Source: Siphonodentalium dalli (Eukaryota; Mollusca; Scaphopoda; Gadilida; Siphonodentaliidae). From it: a stretch of DNA of 64,000 nucleotides. Shown one piece after another: positions 45,988 through 55,655 of the stretch. The stretch covers positions 10,693,710 to 10,757,709 of the forward strand of contig CP136062.1 of assembly GCA_032622095.1 (NCBI GenBank). The letters are read 5' to 3'. Within the stretch, counting starts at the first letter, position 1. The number at the start of each line of letters is the position of its first letter. The notes beneath the pieces were generated by a model. That model saw only the letters and a program-made list of their open reading frames with translations. It was not told where the DNA came from and made no database searches. A program made the translations under genes and the position numbers.

Positions 45988-46522
45988 CTGTTTTTGGTTA
46001 TCTTGCTTGTATGTCTTCGAATTACGTCAAAATGGACACTTTGCATACATGAACATAGAGGGCAGCCTTTTCCAAGCATAATGATATCAAACATGCGTCT
46101 ACATGTATCATAAGTCCATTGAATGTCAATGAGATTTATAAGTAAACAATGCCTTGTTTTCAAGAGAATTCCGATTTATCGCGCTATCAGAAAATTTATG
46201 TAAACAATATATTAAACGATCGTATCATCACTTTACCTTTTTCTAATATGGTAAATGATATATCATGTTGAAGGCAGATTAAATACAGACATGATTAATC
46301 ACATTCAGGTGTTCATGCGTATGCCTGGGCTCCATGTGTAAATGTAGTACATCTTTTCATTGAAAGTCTGTTATAGACGAGTAATGGGACGGGACTCAGT
46401 CCAAAACAGCTTCAACCCAAGCAATATCCAAGCTGTTGTGGACTGAAAAGAGTTGGTCTGTTAAATTAATAAGTAGAGGGTATTATGCCTTGTGTTTAAA
46501 AAATTTAGATTATAAAAGTAAC

Positions 46523-46667
46523 TACAGTAATGCCCTAAATAATCGACTCCTTAACACTTTGAGAGCTTTCCGATGAATGGCAACAAGCCATATTTCCAAC
46601 TAAATCCTGAAAAATTACCCATAATTCTGCTGTGGTTATGGAGTTGATTGTTTAGGGCATTACTGTA
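46523..46667. mobile_element. TA-flanked MITE (mariner-like), copy 3
   Basis: CAGTAATGCCCTAAATAATC on the left and GATTGTTTAGGGCATTACTG on the right, with TA at both ends. The left arm has lost about 60 bp relative to copy 1, so it is shorter and the hairpin is incomplete. Confidence 0.85.
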
Positions 46668-47390
46668 TATGACATATATATGCTTAGTAATAAAAGCCAT
46701 CCACCATATGCATTAAATGTCAAAAATATTTAAGATTTTTCATAGGTTGTAGTTTCAAGATTGAAATATATACTGGCAGTTTACGATAAAAATAGAAACA
46801 TGGTACGTAGTCAAGGCTCAAAATAATAAAAAATTTTACTGACTGTCAAAATGACAGCCACCAAATGGATTGTGTTTGTCATTTCAAAATGGTGCCTGTC
46901 AAATTTTCAGATGTACTGTATGAGACATTATTTAAATTTCCAATCGACTTATTATTCGTCAATGATGCGCAGATTTTAGTGAGCATTCAATTTCCACCTA
47001 GGAAAAACCCATGTTATATTTGTTTTCAAAAGTTAAAAACTTTATGTCGATAAATAAATACACATGTAATTCGACATAATTGTATTCACTGTGAATTGAT
47101 CTGAAATTAAAAAAGAACTATTTTTTACTTCCAATCTCCTACATGTATTTGGCTAGAAGTGACTCCTTGGACAGATACAGATTGTTTAAAGAATTACATT
47201 GGACAAAATGTCCGACAGATACAGAAGTGCACTGGACATAAGCTATTTATCGTCAGACAATGACCTTGACCGGCCACTTATTTTGAGCCTTGTACGTAGT
47301 AGGGTTTTAACAATTTTGAAAGTCAGAACTCATGCATAGGCCACGAGGTTTGGAAAGGGTTAATTTTAAAAGTTAGAATTATGTACAGGA
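46668..47390. other. Intron sequence, nothing identified
   Basis: A short inverted-looking echo of the 47-bp satellite (CCAAGCTGTTGTGGACTG) lies just upstream, near 46428. The open frame 46865-47053 has no recognisable feature. Confidence 0.35.
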
Positions 47391-47394
47391 GTAT

Positions 47395-48455
47395 ACTCAT
47401 AATTATAAGTTATAATTATTAGGTGTAGGTCTGTAATTATAAGTTATAATTATTAGGTGTAGGTCTGTAATTATAAGTTATAATTATTAGGTGTAGGTCT
47501 GTAATTATAAGTTATAATTATTAGGTGTAGGTCTGTAATTATAAGATATAATTATTAGGTGTAGGTCTGTAATTATAAGTTATAATTATTAGGTGTAGGT
47601 CTGTAATTATAAGTTATAATTATTAGGTGTAGGTCTGTAATTATAAGTTATAATTATTAGGTGTAGGTCTGTAATTATAAGTTATAATTATTAGGTGTAG
47701 GTCTGTAATTATAAGTTATAATTATTAGGTGTAGGTCTGTAATTATAAGTTATAATTATTAGGTGTAGGTCTGTAATTATAAGTTATAATTATTAGGTGT
47801 AGGTCTGTAATTATAAGTTATAATTATTAGGTGTAGGTCTGTAATTATAAGATATAATTATTAGGTGTAGGTCTGTAATTATAAGTTATAATTATTAGGT
47901 GTAGGTCTGTAATTATAAGTTATAATTATTAGGTGTAGGTCTGTAATTATAAGTTATAATTATTAGGTGTAGGTCTGTAATTATAAGTTATAATTATTAG
48001 GTGTAGGTCTGTAATTATAAGTTATAATTATTAGGTGTAGGTCTGTAATTATAAGATATAATTATTAGGTGTAGGTCTGTAATTATAAGTTATAATTATT
48101 AGATGTAGGTCTGTAATTATAAGTTATAATTATTAGGTGTAGGTCTGTAATTATAAGTTATAATTATTAGGTGTAGGTCTGTAATTATAAGTTATAATTA
48201 TTAGGTGTAGGTCTGTAATTATAAGTTATAATTATTAGGTGTAGGTCTGTAATTATAAGTTATAATTATTAGGTGTAGGTCTGTAATTATAAGTTATAAT
48301 TATTAGGTGTAGGTCTGTAATTATAACTTATAATTATTAGGTGTAGGTCTGTAATTATAAGTTATAATTATTAGGTGTAGGTCTGTAATTATAAGTTATA
48401 ATTATTAGGTGTAGGTCTGTAATTAAAGTTATAATTATTAGGTGTAGGTCTGTAA
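47395..48455 (+). repeat. 34-bp AT-rich tandem array, about 31 copies
   Basis: The unit is GTAATTATAAGTTATAATTA plus TTAGGTGTAGGTCT. The first half is almost self-complementary, so each unit can form a small hairpin. Copies are nearly identical. The array ends 182 bp before exon D. Confidence 0.97.
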
Positions 48456-48637
48456 TAACATATGGCGCTTCGGAATGTGTACCTTGGTTTATTTCACACC
48501 TTTGCCCATGTTACAGGAGACCTGTTTACCCTTAAATTCTGCAGTGTTCCCAGCCCCTTACAACATTCCTGATGAAAATCCATTCATGATTGACTTACAT
48601 GATAACATTACTAATTTTCCATTATGGCTGATTTCAG

Positions 48638-48771
48638 GTACTTCAATAACAGTTGATGCCTTTAATTATGGTGTGATTGAGGGGTGTACTGCCTACTTTC
48701 TATCACACTTCCATTACGATCACTACCAGGGATTAACAAAGTACTTCCACCAACCTATATACTGCTCGAAG
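48638..48771 (+). CDS. DCLRE1A: DCLRE1A exon D: start of nuclease domain (HxHxDH)
   Basis: A 134-bp exon between CTGATTTCAG and AAG|GTAAGA. Its first two bases complete the glycine codon begun in exon C, giving [14 protein letters not shown] across the junction, and it ends in phase 0. It encodes [18 protein letters not shown], in which HFHYDH (48706-48723) is metallo-beta-lactamase motif 2, the metal-binding HxHxDH signature of the SNM1 nucleases. The segment then runs [11 protein letters not shown], matching the family pattern of a hydrophobic run ending in YCS. Exon E continues with VTGNLL. The in-frame sequence upstream of 48638 is intronic. Confidence 0.95.
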
Positions 48772-48925
48772 GTAAGAATTATCAAACTGTCAGAGCAGAG
48801 GGGTCAAAAAAGAGACATCCGCATTTCAAATATCCATGTATCCCATGATGTTTCTGGAGACTTATAACGATTTAACCTCACGTTTGGTTTTCATTTCATT
48901 ACTGCAACAGTAAAAAAAATGTTGT

Positions 48926-50345
48926 AGCCTGGCGAATCGGCAGTTTGTGCTCGAACCGACCGAATCTAATCTTATCAAACCTGATTCTGATAACTAATTC
49001 CTATATGAGACAATGTTATTGTAATTAAATATTGACTCAATGATTTTCACCGCGTGAAATTATCTCACCGGACAAAATATCAGTCAAATAAACGTACTTG
49101 GCTAATACCGTACCCTACCAATCGAATATTACTACGTACCGTACCCAACCAATCGAATATTACTACGTACCGTACCCAACCAATCGAATATTACTACGTA
49201 GTGGCAGCACATCATCAATACTATGCTGGCTAAAATCATTAAAATTGTGTTGTATCTGCAAAGAGGGTTTATTATGATTGGGAGTTGGGACCGGTGATGA
49301 TCAGCATGCAAAGTCAATACAATACAAGTATTTGTAATTTAAGTTCGGCCATTTTAAGGTAGAAGGTTACATGTATGTGGGCAGTGCTTGGCTACTCGCA
49401 GAAATGCATCATGTTTCCTATTGATTTATAAATTATATCTCTAATTCTATAATGAGTATGATATTAAGCCTTAGGGTACATGTACTTGAATCAGTTGATG
49501 CAGTTATCACATTGAATATTATTGGGAGAAATAATTTGCAATCTGGATAGTCTAATTTCGTCAACGATTAGGCAAAAAAAAAAAATACCTGTGTTTAGGG
49601 TTTCCCTACCTACCCTAGAAAAAGTTGCCTACCCAAAACTTTTTATTGGACTGTAGACACAGATAATTTTTTTTTTTCTGCGGGAAGGGCATCGAAAGGT
49701 ATCTTTAATACCCATTTTCAAACCTCTCCTATAAAAACATTTATATTGTTTTATTAGTCTAGCGCTCTCACTAATTAAAGATAACAATATTTAGTATTGA
49801 ACCTTTTAACCCTTTGAGTGCCAGGGGCCGATCTCATCGGCCCTAAACCAACAAAATAAGTCTGTTAAAGAATATAAGAATAAATTATTAAAAAAATTGT
49901 AAAAAAATAAAAAATAAATAAATTGTTAGGCCAATGCATTCTCTTATATATGTGAGGCGACCTATGGTAAGAGAATGCATTGGCACAGGGTATATGGGTT
50001 GATACAAAAATCGACCTGGCACTCAAAGGGTTAATTAATCTGAATTGTGAAGCTTTCTAGATTGAATTGTCAATGACCAAATAGAATTCAGAATGAAAAA
50101 TTTGAAAAAAATTCCCTACCTACCTACACTAATTATTTTTAACCATGTAACCCTAAACACAGGTATTATTTTTTTTTGGCCTTAAGATTTTAACATAGGT
50201 GCTAACTTAAAATGGAACGATGTTCCAGCACAAAATTTAATAATGTTCAGATTTGTTTTGCTGAATCGACTGACTAATATTGAATCGAATCATCAGGAGT
50301 ATATTGAATCGAATCAAATTTTGAAGCATCGCCAAGCTCTATGAA
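48926..50345. mobile_element. hAT-like element, ends rich in GAATCG, boundaries uncertain
   Basis: The left end TAGCCTGGCGAATCGGC and right end GCATCGCCAAGCTCTA are rough complements, with subterminal GAATCGAATC motifs like those of 43431-44636. No clear target duplication was found. The interior has a triplicated CCAATCGAATATTACTACG unit of about 33 bp (49120-49200) and a nested TTAA MITE. Confidence 0.5.
49806..50034. mobile_element. TTAA-flanked palindromic MITE (piggyBac-like), copy 2
   Basis: Same ends as 13379-13634 (CCCTTTGAGTGCCAGG) with TTAA at both sides. The central hairpin is shortened: one arm of the ATGCATTCTCTTATATAT stem has lost its inner part. Confidence 0.85.
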
Positions 50346-50640
50346 GTGCTTGTCGCTATTCTCTCCAACATCTCTGTTACCTAGGTAACTTTATCACAGT
50401 TCTCCCCAACCTGGGAAACTTGATCGCAATTTCGGGAACCTGGGTAACAAATATGTGTGGAATGGACTTCCTCAAATAGTTAACACTGAATCTTTGGACC
50501 AATTGAAGGAATTGTTGTACTATTACTTCATCAGTATTAAGTATCAAACAGACTTCACATGAACATGTTAATCAATTGTTATTGTAAATTATGTAAGCAC
50601 CGGAACTCATTCCATGAAATATATGATATATTCAACTAAA

Positions 50641-51004
50641 TTAACCCTTCCATGACTGGAGCTTCCTGTAGGGAGCCCCATACAGGTGGCAGCTTGTATT
50701 GTTGAGTGTCGTCTGCTCATGTCTGTGAAGGGCTCCATAAGGGTAGTTTAACCCTTCCATGACTGGAGATTCCTGAAATTTTACTAAGACCCTGTGCCAA
50801 TGCATTCTCTTATATATGTGAGTCTCCCATAGAGAGCCTCACATATATAAGAGAATACATTGACCTAACAATATTTACCTTGTAAACCAGTGCATATTCT
50901 TATATGTGCGATGCTCCCTTTTGGAGACTCGCATATATAAGAGAATGCACTGGCACATGATCTTTAATGCTGCACCAGCGCAGCTCCCGTCTTGAAAGGG
51001 TTAA
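50641..51004. mobile_element. Tandem TTAA-flanked MITEs before exon E
   Basis: Two elements share TTAA at 50748-50751. The first (50641-50751) combines the CCCTTCCATGACTGGAGC end with a CCCATAG-like centre. The second (50748-51004) carries two ATGCATTCTCTTATATAT-type hairpins and ends GCAGCTCCCGTCTTGAAAGG plus TTAA. The second ends 18 bp before exon E, so it supplies nearly all sequence upstream of the polypyrimidine tract. Confidence 0.75.
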
Positions 51005-51022
51005 GGTTTAGCTTTTTTTCAG

Positions 51023-51141
51023 GTGACTGGGAATCTACTCAGAACAAAGATACGACTGGAGAGTAAATACATTAATACCGTCCTGCTGAACACGAGAACG
51101 AAAATAGGGGACTTGTTCGTTACCTTCATGGAGGCTAACCA
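51023..51141 (+). CDS. DCLRE1A: DCLRE1A exon E
   Basis: A 119-bp exon between TTTAGCTTTTTTTCAG and CCA|GTAAGT. It starts in phase 0 and leaves with two bases (CA) that exon F completes to histidine. It encodes VTGNLLRTKIRLESKYINTV, then LLNTRTKIGDLFVTFMEAN and H across the junction. The family pattern is a TGNLL helix followed by a strand ending in ANHCPGA, and the ANH histidine belongs to the metal site. The last 40 bp of the exon and the donor are repeated downstream in 52-bp units. Confidence 0.92.
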
Positions 51142-51290
51142 GTAAGTCATATTAAATAGGGGACTTGTTCGTTACCTTCATGGAGGCTAACCAGTAAGTC
51201 ATATTAAATAGGGTACGTGTTCGTTACCTTCATGGAGGCTAACCAGTAAGTCATAGTAAATAGGGGACGTGTTCGTTACCCTGATGGAGC
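51102..51290 (+). repeat. 52-bp tandem repeat copying exon E end and donor site
   Basis: Copies begin at 51102, 51154, 51206 and a partial one at 51258. Each full copy holds GACTTGTTCGTTACCTTCAT, GGAGGCTAACCA and GTAAGTCATA. Donor-like GTAAGT therefore occurs at 51142, 51194 and 51246. Reading past the first donor meets a TAA at once, so only the first preserves the frame. Confidence 0.95.
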
Positions 51291-51600
51291 CTCACAATTA
51301 CCTAACAATTACCATGCAATTACCTCACAATTACTTTACAATTACCACTCAATTACCTAACAATTACCTCACAATTACTTTACAATTAACTATCTCACAA
51401 TTACCTCACAATTACTTTACAATTACCACTCAATTAACTAACAATTACCACTCAATTACCTAACAATTACCTCACAATTACTTTACAATTACCACTCAAT
51501 TAACTAACAATTACCTAATATTCACTTAACAATTAACTAACAATTACCTCACAATTAACTATCTCACAATTACCTCACAATTATCTAATAACAAAATTTG
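51285..51600 (+). repeat. Simple repeat of ACAATTACCT-like 10-mers
   Basis: Loosely periodic CTCACAATTA, CTTTACAATT and ACCACTCAATT phrases. No coding value. Confidence 0.9.
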
Positions 51601-51694
51601 AGGGGACCAAAATAGGGTCAGGAGGGTTCGTGAATAGGGTTGGGAGGCAATGAGAATGCTATATAAAAATTCTCCATTTAATATTATTTGTGCT

Positions 51695-51948
51695 CAAGCC
51701 TTGAAATAGGGTGTCTGTCATTTGCAGAATGAGGTCCCCAGAGGGTGAATTTAGTGATGCTACCCCGCATAATGGGCTAGCATCACCAAATTCACCCTCT
51801 GGGAACCTCATTCTGCTGAGGTGTAAGCAGAATGAGGTTCCCAGAGGGTGAATTTGCTGATGCTAGCCCGCTATGCGGGGTAGCATCACTAAATTCACCC
51901 TCTGGGGACCTCATTCTGCAAATGACAGACACCCTATTTCAAGGCTTG
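51695..51948. mobile_element. hAT-type MITE with 8-bp duplication, 15 bp before exon F
   Basis: The best-preserved family member. Ends CAAGCCTTGAAATAGGGTGT and its complement are flanked by TTTGTGCT on both sides (51687-51694 and 51949-51956). The interior is two palindromic modules of GAATGAGGTCCCCAGAGGG type. The right duplication copy forms part of the exon F polypyrimidine tract (TTTGTGCTTTTACAG). The 8-bp duplication supports hAT ancestry for the whole family. Confidence 0.92.
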
Positions 51949-51963
51949 TTTGTGCTTTTACAG

Positions 51964-52104
51964 CTGTCCGGGTGCAGTGATCATCCTGTTTGAATCTAAT
52001 GGGAAGAGCTATCTACATACTGGGGACTTCCGAGCATGTCAGGATATGGAGCGATATACCCACTTACGAGATATCACCGTTAATACACTATATCTCGATA
52101 CCAC
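51964..52104 (+). CDS. DCLRE1A: DCLRE1A exon F: CPGA and HTGDFR motifs
   Basis: A 141-bp exon between TGCTTTTACAG and CCAC|GTTAGT. The first base completes the histidine of ANH, and it leaves with two bases of a threonine codon. It encodes CPGAVIILFESNGKSYLHTG and DFRACQDMERY. HTGDFRA (52016-52036) is a conserved lactamase motif whose aspartate bridges the metals in this family. It ends in VNTLYLDTT, the strand leading to the YCxxxYxFP segment in exon G. MITE relatives lie 15 bp upstream and 27 bp downstream. Confidence 0.95.
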
Positions 52105-52131
52105 GTTAGTATACTATAACTTATTTTTTCA

Positions 52132-52572
52132 CAAGCCTGCAAATAGCGTGTCTGTCATTTGCAGAATGAGGTCCCCAGAGGGTGAATTTAGTGACGCTAT
52201 CCCGCATAGCAGGCTAGCATCACTAAATTCACCCTCTGGGGACCTCATTCTGCTTAGGCCCTCAACTGCTATGGTAGACCTAGGATCAGATTGAAGTTCC
52301 CCAGTTGAAGTTGGTGATGTTCACCCATTGGGCACCTCAATTATGCATTTTATCTGCTGCAAATTAGGGGATATAGAAACTTCTCAGAAGGGAAAACTAA
52401 AAACAATGTTAATTTGATACTGTAGATACTTCCCAGAAGATGAGGCCTAAGCAGAATGAGGTCTCCAGAGGGTGAATTTGGTGATGCTAGCCCGCTGTGC
52501 GGGATAGCATCACTAAATTTACCCTCTGGGGACCTCATTCTGCAAATGACAGACACGCTATTTGCAGGCTTG
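52132..52572. mobile_element. hAT-type MITE after exon F (full layout)
   Basis: Ends CAAGCCTGCAAATAGCGTGT and its complement. Two palindromic modules flank an internal segment of about 240 bp (TTGGTGATGTTCACCCATTG; GCAAATTAGGGGATATAGAA). I could not find a matching target duplication, so one end may have been exchanged with another copy. Confidence 0.85.
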
Positions 52573-52887
52573 AATGTAAAGGTTGTCATGTGATTGTTTG
52601 GTTATTACGTGGCTGTGCATTATGTAAACGGAAAGGCTGTAGATTCAGGAATGTGGTAGCCCTAACAATGTGCATCATTGCGGTTTGGCTGGTAAAAAAC
52701 TTATATTGTGCGGTCTATTTATATACTAAGGAGGGGATCATACTGTCTATTGATTGGACGGAGAGTGATCATGTGACAGTAGTTTTGACCATTGCCTGGT
52801 AAGTGAACTATTACTCGTTGCTGATTGGCACCAGGTGAAAAAAGTCTTCGCCTGCTGACTTCACGGTTGGAGTGCTGCGTGAATAGT
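52573..52887. other. Intron sequence, nothing identified
   Basis: No exon or named repeat. Confidence 0.35.
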
Positions 52888-53365
52888 GAGCCTCACATAG
52901 ACTGGAGCAGAAGACACTCTGTAGTGCATGCTTCCATCTGTATGGGGCTCCATGTGGGATTCAGAGCTAGCAGAAACCAAAAGAGAAAATAATAAAATAA
53001 ATCGCAAACAAGTCTGAGTTTATTGTGTATAACCCATAGAGAGCCCCAATTAGACTGGAACAGAAGACACTCTGTAGTGCATGCTCCCATCTGTGTGAGG
53101 CTCCATGAAGGATTCAGAGCTAACAGAAATAAAAAGAGAAAATAATAAAATGAATTGTAAACAAGCCTGAATTTAGTGTGCATAGAGAGCCCAACTTAGA
53201 CTGGAGCAGAAGACACATCTGTATGAGGCTCCATGTGGGATATTATCAGTGTTCAGGCGATTCCACTGTCTAATTAACCCATAAAGAGCCCCTTATAGAC
53301 TGCAGCAGATGACACTCTGCAGTGCATGCTTCCATCTAGGCGAGGTTCCCTGTGGGTTAAACATT
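52888..53365. mobile_element. Cluster of CCCATAG MITE units
   Basis: Units lie at about 52888-52960, 53028-53112, 53178-53240 and 53275-53360. The last has TTAA at both ends (TTAACCCATAAAGAGCCCC and TTCCCTGTGGGTTAA), suggesting a piggyBac-type origin. An interspersed phrase, AAGAGAAAATAATAAAAT, accompanies the first two, so these are a local tandem duplication. Confidence 0.75.
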
Positions 53366-53395
53366 ATCACCTAGGCTATAGTCTTCAAAGTATTA

Positions 53396-53500
53396 TCCGT
53401 AGTGCTGCAACAATTCATCGTGATTTCAATGCATCACCATTTTTCTATGCATCGCATTGTGAATGTCTAATGTGATGCATCGTGATTTATGAAAAGCATA
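53396..53500. mobile_element. hAT-like fragment
   Basis: TAGTGCTGCAACAATTCATC followed by ATGCATCG-type repeats resembles the ends of common hAT elements. Only part is present. Confidence 0.45.
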
Positions 53501-53524
53501 GAGTAATGCCCGAAGTATACACCT

Positions 53525-53716
53525 TTGCTTCCAAAGAGGGTGAATTTGGTGATGCTATGCGGGATAGCATCACTAAATTCACCCTCTGGGGACCTCATTC
53601 TGCTTAGGCCTCATCTGCTATGGGATTTCCTGGATCTGCGCCTGTATGTGGGGCTCTATGGGTTATACATACTGGGGACCTCATTCTGCAAATGGCAGGC
53701 ACACTATATATCCAGG
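53525..53716. mobile_element. hAT-type MITE fragment
   Basis: Palindromic core (GGTGATGCTATGCGGGATAG) with a right end CACACTATATATCCAGGCTTG. Partly shortened and mixed with a CCCATAG-type phrase (GGGGCTCTATGGGTTATA). Confidence 0.65.
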
Positions 53717-53769
53717 CTTGGTCAGTAATGTAAGACATCCATCTCAAACCTCACCGATACATTTTACTG

Positions 53770-53867
53770 TTTAACCCACATGGAGCCTCATACAGATGGA
53801 AGCATGCACTACAGAGTGTAGTCTGTTCCAGTCTATGTGGGGCTCTCTATGGGTTATACACACTAAA
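53770..53867. mobile_element. CCCATAG MITE unit joined to a hAT-type end
   Basis: TTAACCCACATGGAGCCTCA begins the unit, which ends GGGGCTCTCTATGGGTTATA. It is followed by CACTAAACTCAGGCTTG, a terminal phrase of the other family. The mosaic ends 68 bp before exon G. Confidence 0.65.
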
Positions 53868-53935
53868 CTCAGGCTTGTTCTCTACTTATTATTTTTATTT
53901 CTCTTTTTCATTTGATATTTTGTTCTGTGTTTCAG

Positions 53936-54081
53936 ATACTGTGATGAGAACTATGATTTTCCAGCACAACACGAGGCAGTGGAGTTCGCAGTGAATAAAG
54001 CTGTTAGTCACATACAGAAAAACCCCAAAACACTCGTAGTATGCGGGACCTACACCATTGGAAAAGAAAGAGTCTTTATAG
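53936..54081 (+). CDS. DCLRE1A: DCLRE1A exon G
   Basis: A 146-bp exon between TTCTGTGTTTCAG and TATAG|GTAATA. It completes the threonine codon from exon F and leaves after one base of an alanine codon. It encodes [20 protein letters not shown] and then [20 protein letters not shown]. The YCxxxYxFP and CGTYxIGKE patterns are characteristic of the SNM1 beta-CASP region. The phase and the following AIAKALG in exon H match the family order. Confidence 0.95.
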
Positions 54082-54262
54082 GTAATATACCGTAGCTAAA
54101 AGAGAGAGTCTTTATTGGTACCTATGGCTAAAAGATTCTCTATCTCTGGCACAAATTAAACAATTTCTACGAAATTTATTTCAAATTTATTTGTGCAATA
54201 TTATTCTCAACAACAAAAAACTAGAGAAACACCTGGTGTTACTTAAAGGCTCATTTATTTTT

Positions 54263-55110
54263 TATACGCCCTTTTTGAAAAAAGGTCGTATTATGTTATC
54301 CGTCCGTTAACATTTTTGGTTTCCGATCGATAACTCCAGTTTGGATTATTTGATCTGAACCAAAGTTGGTATGTGTATTTCCCAGATACAGGCCAAGTTC
54401 AAATATGGGTTATGTCCAATTATTTTTACATGAGTTACGGCCCTTTTACGACTTAGAATTTTACCGTCTGTTAACATTTTTGGTTTCCGACCGATAACTC
54501 CAGTTTTGATTATTTGATCTGAACCAAAGTTGGTATGTGTATTTCCCAGCTAAAGATACAGGCCAAGTTCGAATATGGGTTCTGTCCAATTATTTTTACA
54601 TGAGTTACGGCCCTTTTTCGACTTAGAATTTGACCGTCTGTTAATATTTTTGGTTTCCGAACGATAACTCCAGTTTGGATTATTTTATCTGAACCAAAGT
54701 TGGTATGTGTATTTCCCAGCTAAAGATACAGGCCAAGTTCGAATATGGGTTCCGTCCAATTATTTTTACATGAGTTACGGCCCTTTTTCAACTTAGAATT
54801 TGACCAATTTCATAACATTTTGGTTTCCGACCGATAACTCCAGTTTTTATTATTTGAGCTGAATAAAGCTGGTATGTGTATTTCCCAGCTAAAACTACAG
54901 CCAAGTTTGAATATAGGTTCTGTCTAATTATTTTTACATGAGTTATGGCCATTTTTCGACTTAGAATTTGACCACATTTTGGCATTGAAATTAGGGGTAT
55001 ATCAGATTTTCTTTAAATGTAAGCTCAAAGTATTATCTTATTTTGCGATAGTACAATTCGAAATGGCTAAAGGGCGTATTTTGCCACGCCCTAGCGATGC
55101 TCTTGTTTTA
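54263..55110 (+). mobile_element. Third hairpin-ended repeat family, four units
   Basis: Starts TATACGCCCTTTTTGAAAAA (an imperfect hairpin with AAGGTCGTA) and ends TAAAGGGCGTATTTTGCCAC, CCTAGCGATGCTCTTG. Four diverged units of about 170 bp carry GGTTTCCGACCGATAACTCC and TTTTTACATGAGTTACGGCC. The layout (hairpin, tandem units, terminal motif) parallels the elements at 8660 and 19449. Confidence 0.65.
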
Positions 55111-55290
55111 TAGTGACTTGATAATAGAGTTTTAATAACAATCTATGCCATAAAATATGATTAAAATGCTATAATTCATCACCATTTAAAACGTTTGTGT
55201 CTCAGAAGATGCCCACAGAGAAATAGAAAAAAGCTGAAATCATAGAATGATTTCCCTCGTTATGGCTCCTGGAATGCAACAGAATTCAAA

Positions 55291-55378
55291 CTAAAAATTT
55301 AGTTTCAATGGAAGGGGAATAACTCAATATCTTAAGATATAGAGTTATTCCCCTTCCATCGAAAATAATGAAACTTTA
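55291..55378. repeat. Hairpin, about 24-bp perfect stem
   Basis: GGAAGGGGAATAACTCAATA pairs with its complement around a CTTAAG centre (55310-55357). Weaker pairing extends outward. It may be a small MITE. Confidence 0.8.
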
Positions 55379-55655
55379 GCACAGAACACCAGGTCGGTAT
55401 CTCAACAAAAACAACATGTTCACAGTTTATTACACCGAATAAGTCGATGATACAAAGTTTTGGAGCTACCTCTTTCAAATGGTATATAATATGGCATATA
55501 TTTTATATAATGTAATCTGGGGGTTCGAAAATTAGTGGGCCTTTAAAATGGAAACTGTACCTAAATGCAGCCATTAATGGGGCCATCTCCTGCTATACTC
55601 AACAAAATGTATGCAATAAATTAATGAATTTGAGCCAGGAATAAGTGCAAAATAC
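55379..55655. other. Intron sequence, nothing identified
   Basis: No exon or named repeat. Confidence 0.35.

Noticed and set aside
48475-48637. In-frame extension upstream of exon D, with a TTACAG at 48510-48515
   Set aside because: Exons C and D join exactly at the family motif [11 protein letters not shown], so no extra coding sequence is needed there.
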